From the NCBI GenBank assembly GCA_963741355.1, contig CAVUIG010000030.1:1-64000 (forward strand): a stretch of DNA of 64,000 bases, given 5' to 3'. A program made the translations under genes and the position numbers. The notes beneath the pieces were generated by a model. It ran no database searches and was not told where the DNA came from. It saw nothing but the letters and a program-made list of their open reading frames with translations. The stretch is from CAIWHR01 sp963741355 (GTDB lineage Bacteria > Pseudomonadota > Gammaproteobacteria > Burkholderiales > Casimicrobiaceae). This document shows, one piece after another, positions 54,597 to 64,000 of this stretch (the stretch's first letter is position 1; every line of letters begins with the position of its first letter).

Positions 54597-57500
54597 CTAG
54601 CCGAGCTTTGCCAGGAGCGCCTCGGCGCGGGCCGCCTCGCGCGCCGCGCCCAATTCGGCGAATGCGTCGCGCGCACGCGCGACCTCCGCGCGCGCCGCGT
54701 CGCGCTCGTCGCGCGCGACGTGCACGGCGGCGCGATGGATGCGGGACCGGGCGAGGTCGAGCCCGCTTCCATTCGTCACGAGTGTGGCGATGGCTTCGTC
54801 CTGCAAGCGCGCCGCGGCATCGACATCGCCGCGCGCGAGCGCGATCCGGCCCTGCACCGAGCGCGCGAGCGCGCCATGGTGCGGCGCACTCGCCCAGTTC
54901 CGCCATGGCGAGCGCCTCGGCCGCGACGCGCTCGCCCTCGTCGAGTCGCCCCGCCACGACCGAGACTTCGGCGGCGCGCGCGAGTGCCACCAGTTTGACG
55001 ACGCGGTTCTCGGTTCCCGCGACCAGCGCGAGGTACTGCGCCTGCCATTCGAGCGCTTTCCCGGGATCGCCGCGCTGCAGTGCCGTGTGCCACAAGGCCA
55101 TCAACGCCCACCCGGTGAGCGCCGCCTGATCGAGCGCGCGCGCACGCCCCCAACCGCGCTCGCCATGCAGGCCGGCCGCGTCGTCATCCCCCAGGTCCGC
55201 ACTGATCATCGCCAGCGCGGGATCGACCCACGTCGCCAGCCGGTTCTCGCCGATCTGCTCGGCGAGCTGCAGCGTCGTCAGCGCTTCCGCGCGCGCCTCG
55301 GCAAGGAGACCCTTGCCATACAGCGCGGCCGTGAGGCCGAAGCCGCTCCATGCGACGCGGGCGATCGAGCCTATCGTCCTCCCCGCCGCCTTGTTGCGCT
55401 GCGCGAACGCGATCGCCTCGTCCCAGAATCCGCGGCCCATCGCGTTCTCGGACAGGAACTCGTTGCCCATGGCGACCGCCGCCGGGAATTGCCGGCGCTC
55501 GCCGAGCTCGATGCACAGGCGCGCGTACCGGTCGCTCTCGCCGTACTGGATCAGGTGCTGGTGCGCGCCGGCGAGATAGCCGTAGATGTCGGTCAGCGTG
55601 GCGGCATCGTCCTGCGGCAGCGCAAGGGCCAGCGCGCGCTCCAGGTATTCGAGAGCCTTGCGCTCCTCGGTGCGATAGTGGTGATATCGGCCGATCAATG
55701 CGATCGCGTGCGCGAGCGCATTCGTCTGCGACACCGGGTCGAGCTCCGCCACGGCCTCCGTCAGCATTGCGAGACCGCGCGGGTCGCCCGTCGGAACGTA
55801 GGCGTTGCCGACCTTGGCCTTCAGCGCCGCGCGCGCCGCCGGCGCATGCGTTCGCGCGAGCGCCTGCTCGTAGCGCTCGATCGCGAGCCGGATCGAGCCG
55901 CGGTCCAGATGCACGTCGCCGGCCTGCTCGTCGACTGCGGCGACGTCCTCCTCGCGCTGCAGCGCATCGGCCGACTCGCGCGCCTGGTCGAGGTATTTCA
56001 GCGCCTCGTCCTGCGCGAAGACGCGTTGCGCATTGTCGGCCGCCTGCCGCAGGTACACGAGCGAGCGCTCGAAGTCGCCGGCCTGCGTGAAATGATGCGC
56101 GAGGTCCTGCACGCGCACGTCGGCCGTCGCGCGGGCCGTAGCACCCGGCGAACGCGGCGCCACGAGGATCCGCTCGAGCGCTTCGCCGATCCGCTGGTGC
56201 AGGCGGCGCCGGCGGATCGGATTCATCTCCTCGTAGAGCACCTCGCGGATCTTGTCGTGGGTGAACGCGAACGACTCGCTGCCGTCGACGGCCCGGACGA
56301 GCTGCGCCGCGCTGCCTTCGTCGAGCGCGTCGAGCAGCGCATCCTCGCCGGCCGCGGACACGACGGCGAGTTGGCTGAAGGCGAAGCTCTTGCCGAGCGC
56401 CGCCGCCGTGCGCAGCGTGTCCGCGGCGACCTCGGAGAGCCGGTCGAGCCGCCGGCCGATCGCCTCCTTGACGCTCTGCGGGATCGCGAGCTCCTGCACG
56501 CTCTTCCAGCCCCAGCTGCCGCCTTCGCGGAAGATCTGGCCCTGCTCGATCAGCGACTTCACGACCTCCTCGACGAAGAACGGGTTGCCCTCGGTCTCGC
56601 GGAACAGCGCGGCGGCGAAATCCTCGGACACCGAAGCCTGGCCGAACAGCGTCGCGAGCAGCGCGTTGGTGTCCGCCGGCGACAGGCGGCCGAGCGCCAC
56701 GCGCGTCGCGAGCCGCTCGCGATTCCACTCGACCAGCGCCGCGGCGAGCGGATGCGCCCGGTCGAGCTCGATCTCGCGGTACGGCGCGAGGAACAGCACG
56801 CGATCGCCCCGCATCGACCGCAGCAGATAGAGCAGCAGCGACAGCGTCCCCTGGTCCGCCCAATGGATGTCGTCGGTGAACACCAGCAGGCCGCGCGCCG
56901 CGGCGAGCGATTGCAGGAAGCGCGCGACGTTGTCGAAGAGGCGCATGCGCTCGTCGTTCGGCGAGAGCGGCGCATTGGGCGGAATCGCGCCGAGCTTCGC
57001 TTCGATCTCGGGCGCGAACTTGGCGATCTCGGCGGCGGTCGCGCCGAGCGCGGCGCGCAATTGCGCCGGCGTCTGCCGGTGCACCCAGTCGCGGATCGCC
57101 TCGACGAACGGCAGGTACGGCGTCGTCGCCTCGAATTCGTAGCAGCCCCCGCGCAGGATCGTCGCGCCGGTCGCCTGCGCGTGCGCGATCAGCTCGCGCG
57201 CGAGCCGCGTCTTGCCCACGCCCGGCTCGCCGGACACGAGCACCAGGTGCCCGCGCGCCTGCTGCGACTGCTCCCAGTGCCGCTTCAGCTGCGCGAGCTC
57301 GGCGGCGCGTCCGACGAGCTTCCCCCGCACGAGCTCGTCCAGCGCGCCGGAGGGCGGCGGCTGCGAGTCCTCGACCTTGAGCGGAGGAAACTCGGAGGGA
57401 AGATCCGCCGCGACCAGCTCGCAGATGGTCTCCGCGTCGGCCAGGCCGCGCAGCCTGAACGCGCCGAGCTCGCGCAGCGTCGTGCCCTCGGGCAAGCGCG

Positions 57501-57927
57501 TGCGCACGGCGTCCGCCATCGCCCCCGACAGAAGGGTCTGCCCGCCGTGGCCCGCGGCGGTGACGCGCTGCGCCCGCACCAGCGTCAGCGAGGACACGTA
57601 TTCGCCGTCCTGCGCCTGCGCCTCGCCGACATGCATGCCCATGCGCACGCGGAGGGCGCCGATCGTTCCCCAATCCTCATGGCTCAGCGCATGCTGGCCG
57701 TCGAGCGCCGCCTGCAGCGCGGCATCGGGGGTTGCGAACGCCGCACACAACCCGTCGCCGACGACCTGGAAGATGCGGCCATCGTGTGCTTCGATGGCGC
57801 GCTGCATGAGCGCGTGGTGGCGCGCGAGCGCGTCCTGCATCGCCTCCGGATGCCGCTCGAAGAGCTGTGTCGACCCTTCGATGTCGGTGAAGAGGAAAGC
57901 GACGGTACCGGAGGGAAGGTCGCGCAT
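54597..57927 (-). CDS. Cyclase-like domain - AAA ATPase - TPR regulator (one late frameshift)
   Basis: About 1110 residues. Residues 5-175 are a class III cyclase-like domain (VAFLFTDIEGSTQLFERHPEAM, D15; VVGDGLCAAF, D58). The transition-state Asn is replaced by V117 (TLVRAQRV) while R121 is kept, so cyclase activity is doubtful. An AAA/NACHT-like ATPase follows, with Walker A GEPGVGKT (233-240) and Walker B LLVFTDDIHWAD. Long TPR-like helical repeats make up the rest. One frame change near 54880 separates the last 85 residues (QGRIALARGDVDAAARLQDEAIATLV). It is divergent from a second large cyclase-ATPase. It is probably a signal-sensing protein; its output is unknown. Confidence 0.82.
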
Positions 57928-58225
57928 GCGTCGTTGCCCGTGGGGCGCCGGAGGCGCCCGCTTCTCGCCGGAGCATAACAAGAGTCCCGCGCGACATGAA
58001 CCGGAGGGGTTCCCTGCGTGAGCGCGGCCAATCGCCTGCGGGCCGGTTCGGGCGCGCTCGGGTCCTTGCACGCTCGCGATCCCGCGCTCGGCCGTTCCGC
58101 GATTGCGCAGACGCAAGTAACATGGGGGGCTTTTGGCGCCAGCGCCGCATCGGGACCTCCGCGGCATGCGGTGCCTCGCGACGTGGCGCTGTCGCCAATG
58201 CAGCGTTCCGAAGCCGATTGAATTG

Positions 58226-61200
58226 ATGACCTCCGAACCGGCCACGCCACCGCCTCCGCAGGAACACGCCGAACGCGTCGTTCCCTACCTCGCCCGCATC
58301 CTGCAGCAGCACCTCCTCGCCGATCCGGACACGCCGTACTGGACCGCGGAAGGCACCGCGCTGTTCGCCGACGTCTCCGGCTTCACGCAGCTGTCCGAGC
58401 AGCTCGCGCGGAAGGGCCGCGAGGGCGCGGAGCAGATCACCGACACGATCGGCGGCAGCTTCGCGTCGATCCTCAAGGTCGCCTACGAGAACGGCGCCAG
58501 CCTGCTCAAGTTCGGCGGCGACGCGCTCCTCCTGTGGTTCCAGAGCGAAGGCCACGCCGCGCGCGCCTGCGCGGCGGCGGTGCGGATGCGCGGAACGCTC
58601 GACGACGTCGGCCGGATCGAGCTGCCGGGCGCGAGCGTCACGCTGCGAATGTCCCAGGGCGTGCACACGGGAAAATTCCATTTCTTCGCCGTCGGCACCT
58701 CGCACCTCGAGATGCTGCCCACCGGCCCGGCGTGGAGCCGAACGGCGGCGATGGAGCATGCCGCGGAAGCGGGCGAGATTCTCGTCAGCGCAGAAACGGC
58801 CGCATTCCTCCCGGCTGATCTGCTGGGCGATCCCAAGGCGTCGGGCGTCCTGCTGCTGGGCGAGCCGCCCGGCCACGACGAGAAGATTCCGTACATCCCG
58901 CGACCGAAGATGCTGCCGGAGTCGCTGCTTCGCTGCCTGTCGCCCGCGATCCGCGCGCACGTGCTGGCCGGCGGCGGAACCTCCGAGCACCGTCCCGTGA
59001 CGATCGCCTTCATCCGCTTCGAGGGCACCGACGCACTGATCGCGCAAGGCGGCGCCGCGGCGGCCGCGGAGGCGCTGCACCGCGTGGTGAGCGTCGTCGA
59101 GGCGGCCACGGAGGAGCAGGGCATCGCGTTCCTCGGCTCGGACGTCGACGCCGACGGCGGCAAGCTGATCCTGACCGCCGGCGCGCCGACCGCCACCGGT
59201 GACGACGAGGACCGCATGCTGCTCGCGCTGCGCAAGATCGTCGAATCGGATCTCCCCATTCCGTTGCGCATCGGCGTTCACCGCGGCGCCGTATTCGCCG
59301 GCGACATCGGGCCCGCGTATCGCCGCACGTACACCGTGATGGGCGACGCGGTGAACCTGACCGCGCGCCTGATGGCCCGGGCGGAGCCGGGCCAGATCTA
59401 TGCGACCGCCGACGTGCTCGATCGCTCCAACACGCTGTTCGCGATGAACAAGCTCGAGCCGTTCATGGTGAAAGGGAAAGCCGGGCCGGTGCAGGCGTGG
59501 TCGGTCGGGCGCGCCGAAGGCTCGCGGACGCGGCAGGTGACGCTGCAGCGTCTCCCGCTGACCGGGCGCAACGCCGAGCTCGGCGTGATCCGCAAGGCGT
59601 TCACCAGCGCGCGGTCGGGGGCAGGCCGGCTGATCGAGGTCGTGGGCGACTCCGGAATCGGCAAGACCCGGCTGCTCGAAGCGCTGCGCGACGGTGCCGC
59701 AGGATTCAACAAGCAGCACGCGACCTGCGAAGCCTACACGTCGTCCATCCCGTATGTCGTGTGGCGCGAGCTGCTGCGCGAGATGCTGGCCTTCGGGCGG
59801 GACTCGCCCGAAGCGGAAATCGTCGAGCGGGTTCGCGCGGAAGTGGCGACCAAGGCGCCCGATCTCGAGCCCTGGCTGCCGCTGCTCGGGGCGGTGTTCG
59901 ACGTCGAGATCGCCGACACGCCGGAGGTGCTGCAGCTGGCGGAGAAGAACCGCCGCACGAAGCTGCACGAGACCGTCGCCCGGTTCCTCGAAGTCGAGTT
60001 TCCCGAGAAGCTGCTGGTCGAGATCGACGACGCGCATCACATGGACGAGGCCTCGGCCGAGCTCCTGGCGTACCTGACCGCGGGTCTTGCCGCGCGGCCT
60101 TGGCTCTTCGCCGTTGCGCGCCGAGCGTCGAGCGCCGGATTCGAGGCGGCGGAGGCGCCCGAGGTCGTCCGGATCGACTTGAAGCCGATCGCGCCGCAGG
60201 ATGCGCTGCGCCTGGCGCAACTCGCGACCGCGCAAAGCCCGCTTCCGCCGCACGTCCTCGAGGTCGTCGCGACACGGTCGGGCGGCAACCCGCAGTTCCT
60301 GCGCGACCTGTTGCGCGCGGCGATCGAATCCGGCGGCGCCGCGGATCTGCCCGAGTCCGCGGAAGCGGCGACCATGACGTTGATCGACACGCTGCCGCCG
60401 GAGGATCGCGCACTGGTCCGCCGCGTCGCGGTGTTCGGCCTGACGTTCCACCCGCGGATGGTGTCGTGGCTGTATTCCGAAGAGGACGGACCGGCACCGG
60501 ACGAATCGGCGCTCGTCAAATTGCGCGAGCTCTTCGACGAGGAGCCCGACGGGTACCTGCGCTTTCGCCAGACGCTGCTGCGCGACTCGGCCTACGAGGG
60601 GCTGCCGTTCCGGCTGCGGCGACAACTGCATAGCGCGGTCGCGGCGCACATCGAAGAGGAGATGGATTTCCCGGAGGAGGCCGGCGCCATCCTGTCGTTG
60701 CACTACTTCGAAGCCGGCGAGTTTCGATCGGCCTGGCAGTACGCCAAGGCCGCGGCAAAGCGCGCCGAAGACGTCTATGCCTACGTCGAAGCCGCGAGGC
60801 TCTACGCGCGCGCACTCGATGCCGGGCGCCAGATCGATGATCTGGACAGCCGGAGCTTGCGGCCGCGCACGAGGCGCTCGGGGATGCGTGGTACCGGGCG
60901 GGCGAGTTTCGCAAGGCGTCCGACGCCTTACGCCGCCGCGCGTGCATTGGTCGCGAAGGCAATCCGCTGCGCCGACGCCGAGCTGCTGCTCAAGCTCTCG
61001 CACGTCGAGGAAAAGCTCGGCAAGTACGAGGTGGCGATGCGGTGGGCCGAACAGGCGCGCGACGACCCTGCAAGGATCTGCAGGGCCCGGAGGCTGCCCG
61101 GCAGGCCGCGCGGGCGAGCGCCTGGTATGCGATCGTGCTTCAGTACGAAGGCCGCCACGCCGAGGCGCTCGAGTGGGCCGAGCGGACGGTGGCAGAGGCC

Positions 61201-62093
61201 GAGGCGGCCGACGACCCGGAGGCCTCGGCGAAGCGTATTTCGTGATGGGCTGGGCGTATGGTGACCTCGGCAAGCAGGGAGCGCGAGACCGCTACATGCA
61301 GCGTTCGCTGGAGGCTTCCAGCGGTCGGGCAACTCGGTCAGGCAGGCGGAGGTCCTCGCCGAACCTCGGCGTCGTGTGCCAGTGCGGAGGGCCACTGGGA
61401 CGAGGCGTTGTCCTATTTCGAGCGGGGCCGCGACGAAGCGCGTCGAAGATCGGCGATACGGTCGGCGCAGCCCTGGCGCGCATGAACATCGCCGAGATTC
61501 TGACCGATCGCGGCGAGTGGGCCGAGGCCGAGGTGATCCTGCTGGAAACACTGCCGCTGTGGAAAGCGTCGCAGTATCGCTTTTACCTGGGCGAGTGCCT
61601 GTGCTAGCTCGGACGAGTGTCGCTGCGCCTGGGTCGCTTCGACGAGGCGCTTGGTCGCCTCGAAGAGGCCAAGGCGAAATATCTGACGGTCGGTGCGGAG
61701 AACGATGTCCCCCCCGTCGACGCCCGCATCGCCGAATGCCGCCTCGCCATGGGAAATCCCGACGCGGCCCTTGAATTGGTGCGCGGCATGATCGGCCGCG
61801 CCAGCGACTCGAACGGGGTCGCGCGGGTGATGCCGCTGCTCCAGCGCGTCCAGGGGCACGCGCTGCTTCGGCAGGGCGACCTCTGGGGCGCACGCGACGC
61901 GCTCGACGCGAGCGTCGCAGCCGCGAAGCAGCGCCGCGATCCCTTCGAGGCTGACGCTGACCATGCTCTCGCTGATCGAGCTCGACCGTCTGGAAGGCGT
62001 CGAGCCGCCCCTCGAAATGGTGGACGAGAGCCGCTCCGTCCTCGCGAGCCTCAAGGTCCGCGCGGTGCCGCCAGTGCCGCTCCCGCGCAATAG
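58226..62093 (+). CDS. Soluble adenylyl cyclase-like protein: tandem cyclase domains - AAA - TPR (C-terminus broken)
   Basis: About 1288 residues when corrected. Cyclase domain 1 keeps the metal site (D49 in LFADVSGFT, D99 in KFGGDALLLWF) but lacks the Asn/Arg pair. Domain 2 lacks the first Asp (FIRFEGTD) but keeps N377/R381 (GDAVNLTARLM). The two therefore form one complementary active site, as in eukaryotic soluble adenylyl cyclase. An AAA domain (GDSGIGKT, 474-481; LLVEIDDAHHMD) and TPR repeats follow. From 60850 to 62090 about six one-base shifts and one in-frame TAG (61606-61608) interrupt the TPR region, although its sequence is readable to LPRQ-stop. Confidence 0.82.
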
Positions 62094-62101
62094 GCCCACG
62101 G

Positions 62102-62126
62102 AAAAGAGCGGCCCCGCAGGGCCGCT
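62102..62126 (-). terminator. Hairpin at the convergent end of the last two genes
   Basis: A perfect 8-bp stem, AGCGGCCC and GGGCCGCT, with a 4-base loop. On the minus strand it is followed by CTTTTC. It lies 28 bases after the stop of the minus-strand secreted protein and 14 bases after the plus-strand cyclase gene, so it can serve as the terminator of the minus-strand gene. Confidence 0.65.
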
Positions 62127-62153
62127 CCGAGTTACAGCACCTGTGCGACCTCG

Positions 62154-63497
62154 CTACGGACGCGAGAAGCCGTCGCTGTCGATCACCTTCAGGAAGTACT
62201 GGCACCACCCCTGGGCTGATTGCTTCCCAGCCCTGCTGCGCGCCGCACATCTTCACCAATGCGGGCATGGACGTCGCGTCCACGTTTTCGTTGTTGCAGA
62301 CGAGGCCATCGGTGAAAGCGCTATCGGGCGGCAGGGTGGTGTATCCCCACGCGAACTTCGGTTGACGAGCAGGCGGCCAGCCGGTGACGTGTCGTGTTGG
62401 GCAACACCAGGACGTACTCGACGATGACGCTCTGACCGAGCTTGTCCGCGATAAAGGCCGACGTCGTCCCGTCGAACGTGAACACAAAGGGTATTACTGC
62501 AGGGCAATCGGGATTTGCGGCATTCGGGTCCGGAATCGTGTTGTTGTGGCGCCGCAATCCCCACCCCTGCGTGCCGTAGAACGGGCCGTCGTTGTTCGGG
62601 TCGTACCAGTTAGCATTGGTGTGCGCGCCGTCGTGGGCGAAATTGTTGGTGCTGTCGCAGCCGAGGGTGCCGGCGGGCGCTACGATATTGAAGCCCGGCG
62701 CAGGCAGCATCGGCGAAGTCGCAGAGCCATACCCTGTTGCCGCTGCTGTTATCGTGCAGTTCGTCGCGGCAGCGGAGCCGGTGAAGTGTCACGTGGACAC
62801 TCAGCCTGAGCTGTCAGACGCCGTCGCACTGCCACATCGCCACCGCGCACGACGAGCTGATAGATCGGCGTAATCCCAGCGCACCGCAAAGCCGTTCGCA
62901 ATCAATTGCTCTGTACACTGCGCGCCCTGGAGTTAAATGGCACCGTCGTGATGTCCGAGCCGTACAAAGGCATTTGGCAGGCAGGTTCAGCGATCGAGAT
63001 CGTGCAGCCCGGCGTGACGTTCGTGAATGGGTCTGCTGTGCAGCGAAATCGCTGGAGTCAACCGTATGACGAATGGCTCGGGGTGCCAGGGCCGCCCGTC
63101 CACATATAGGCGTTCCAGGCATTGCCGTCAGTGCACGACGTCCACCGGAGCGCGAAGACATAGACGTCGAACGTGAACGACACTTGATACCGGGATACCC
63201 CGACCTGGAGCGAGTTGCGGTCTATGAGTGACAATTGCCGGTGACGAGGCTTCCCAAGTAGCAGGCGGTGACCTTGAAGGTTGGGTGGCGAGTGATGTCG
63301 AGTTCGAACGAGCTGCCGGCGGGTACCGAGTTGAACTTCACGTGGCCCAGACTGCGAAGCGTGCCCCCGAGGCCGGGCAGTGGCGGTCGGTGTTGTGTGA
63401 AATCTGGTTGCTTAGCACAGCAGTTCGCTGGCAGCGCGAACGCACCGAGCACCAATGCCGCCATCACGAGGCCAAGAAACTTGCGAATGCTGTTCAT
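62154..63497 (-). pseudogene. Secreted hypothetical protein (several frameshifts)
   Basis: It starts with a signal peptide (MNSIRKFLGLVMAALVLGAFALPANCCAKQP). It is then readable only by changing frame several times: VKFNSVPAGSSFELDITRHPTFKVTACYLGSLVTGNC, SLQVGVSRYQVSFTFDVYVFALRWTSCTDGNAWNAYMWTGG, RFRCTADPFTNVTPGCTISIAEPACQMPLYGSDITTVPF, NNFAHDGAHTNANWYDPNNDGPFYGTQGWGLRRHNN, and finally ATSMPALVKMCGAQQGWEAIS with WCQYFLKVIDSDGFSRP. Corrected length is about 445 residues with many Cys, suggesting a disulfide-rich exported protein. No family is recognised. Base composition is less GC-rich than its neighbours. Confidence 0.5.
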
Positions 63498-64000
63498 ATG
63501 CGAACCTCCCGCGAACTATCCGAACTCGAAGTGCGACGCACGGCGCTCGGGACGCTCGAACCGAAAACATGCGTGCGTTGCACGAATGCTTTCGATCGAA
63601 TACCCTAATCGCATCAGCGTGCATCGCTGCAAAAATTGCAACACCCGTCCGTGAACGGTTGCGTCGGCAACCAGTGCCGCCCGGCGCACTGACCTGTATT
63701 CGGCACCCCCTGCCTCAAACAGGCTGCTGCCCTTCGACGACTGCAGTCCGGACGTGGTCCGCCCGTGACGATATTTGTATTCTTTACGCGTCGAAGGCAT
63801 GCATTTGGGCATCAGCGAGAATGATTGTCAATAGAACTCGACATGTGAATATTCGACGAGCCGTCAGGTTCTGCGTGCCATATGTAAATTGGCTCGACAC
63901 TTCACCCGCAACAAATCCGGGCCAAAACAGGAAGTCTTGCTTGCGACCGCCATCGTTGTTGTGGCAGACAACCTATCGGCACCGGACGGGCCGCGATGGC
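63498..64000. other. Gene-poor, lower-GC end of the window
   Basis: About 500 bases upstream of the secreted protein. No frame encodes recognisable protein on either strand. The last 200 bases are close to balanced in base composition (for example ATGTGAATATTCGACGAG and GCCATATGTAAATTGGC), in contrast to the rest of the window. The promoter of the minus-strand gene should lie here. A gene may start beyond the window edge. Confidence 0.4.

Noticed and set aside
54739..57978. Plus-strand frame of over 1000 codons opposite the cyclase-AAA-TPR gene
   Set aside because: The minus strand has clear cyclase, Walker and TPR motifs; the plus frame has none.
57677..61273. Minus-strand frame of about 1200 codons opposite the soluble-cyclase-like gene
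   Set aside because: Arginine-rich, no domain, and it overlaps the intact N-terminal 880 codons of the real plus-strand gene.

Overview
The window is high-GC chromosomal DNA from a betaproteobacterium, most likely in or near the Burkholderiales/Rhodocyclales/Nitrosomonadales. Three conserved gene blocks support this: the rod-shape cluster mreB-mreC-mreD-mrdA-rodA read divergently from gatC-gatA-gatB; the methionine cluster metX/metW next to ampG; and the regulatory phosphotransferase block gshB - EIIA(Man) - ptsH - ptsI. I found no rRNA, tRNA, CRISPR array, integrase or insertion sequence.

Layout. (1) 0.1-24.1 kb: about forty mostly small genes, all on the + strand. They encode single-domain proteins: GNAT acetyltransferases, SnoaL/NTF2-like proteins, DUF2277, YCII, GFA, DUF202, DUF1330, DUF488, ABM, zf-UBP, cupin, nitroreductase, methyltransferases, TerC, MaoC and YajD. 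The stretch also holds a nucleotide cyclase-YHS fusion, a proline-rich membrane-anchored protein, an orphan peptide-binding protein and a FabH-like synthase. (2) 24.1-29.8 kb, - strand: the complete elongasome operon. (3) 30.1-35.1 kb, + strand: gatCAB, then an MltF-like lytic transglycosylase. (4) 35.2-38.4 kb, - strand: ettA, a DUF4124 protein and pyrE. (5) 38.6-41.4 kb, + strand: exodeoxyribonuclease III and a YheS-type ABC-F protein. (6) 41.5-46.3 kb, - strand: a DUF3052 protein, a methyltransferase, ampG and a fused metX-metW gene, the last preceded by a SAM-II-type riboswitch and an intrinsic terminator. (7) 46.6-50.7 kb: a secreted cytochrome c/poly-Gly/repeat-domain protein (+) convergent with a redox cluster TlpA - DUF4266 - DUF3570 - ApbE (-). 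(8) 50.8-54.4 kb, - strand: ptsI, ptsH, EIIA, gshB. (9) 54.6-62.1 kb: two large divergent cyclase/AAA/TPR proteins, one with the domain order of eukaryotic soluble adenylyl cyclase. (10) 62.1-64 kb: a broken secreted protein (-) and gene-poor DNA of visibly lower GC.

How the genes relate. The rod operon, MltF-like protein and AmpG together cover peptidoglycan synthesis, cleavage and muropeptide recycling. GatCAB makes Gln-tRNA(Gln) and Asn-tRNA(Asn) by transamidation; EttA and YheS act on ribosomes. The PTS block has no sugar permease nearby and is probably regulatory. The metXW gene appears to be switched off by S-adenosylmethionine through the leader RNA.

Reading quality. At least eighteen genes, including the housekeeping genes gatB, ettA and xthA, are interrupted by apparent one-base insertions or deletions, many next to short homopolymers. 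They cluster at 1-3.1, 19-21, 31-41, 46.9-49.9 and 60.8-63.5 kb, while other blocks of 5-9 kb are almost clean. I read most of them as consensus errors of the assembly. Frameshifted genes are therefore listed over their full reconstructed span, with the break points described.
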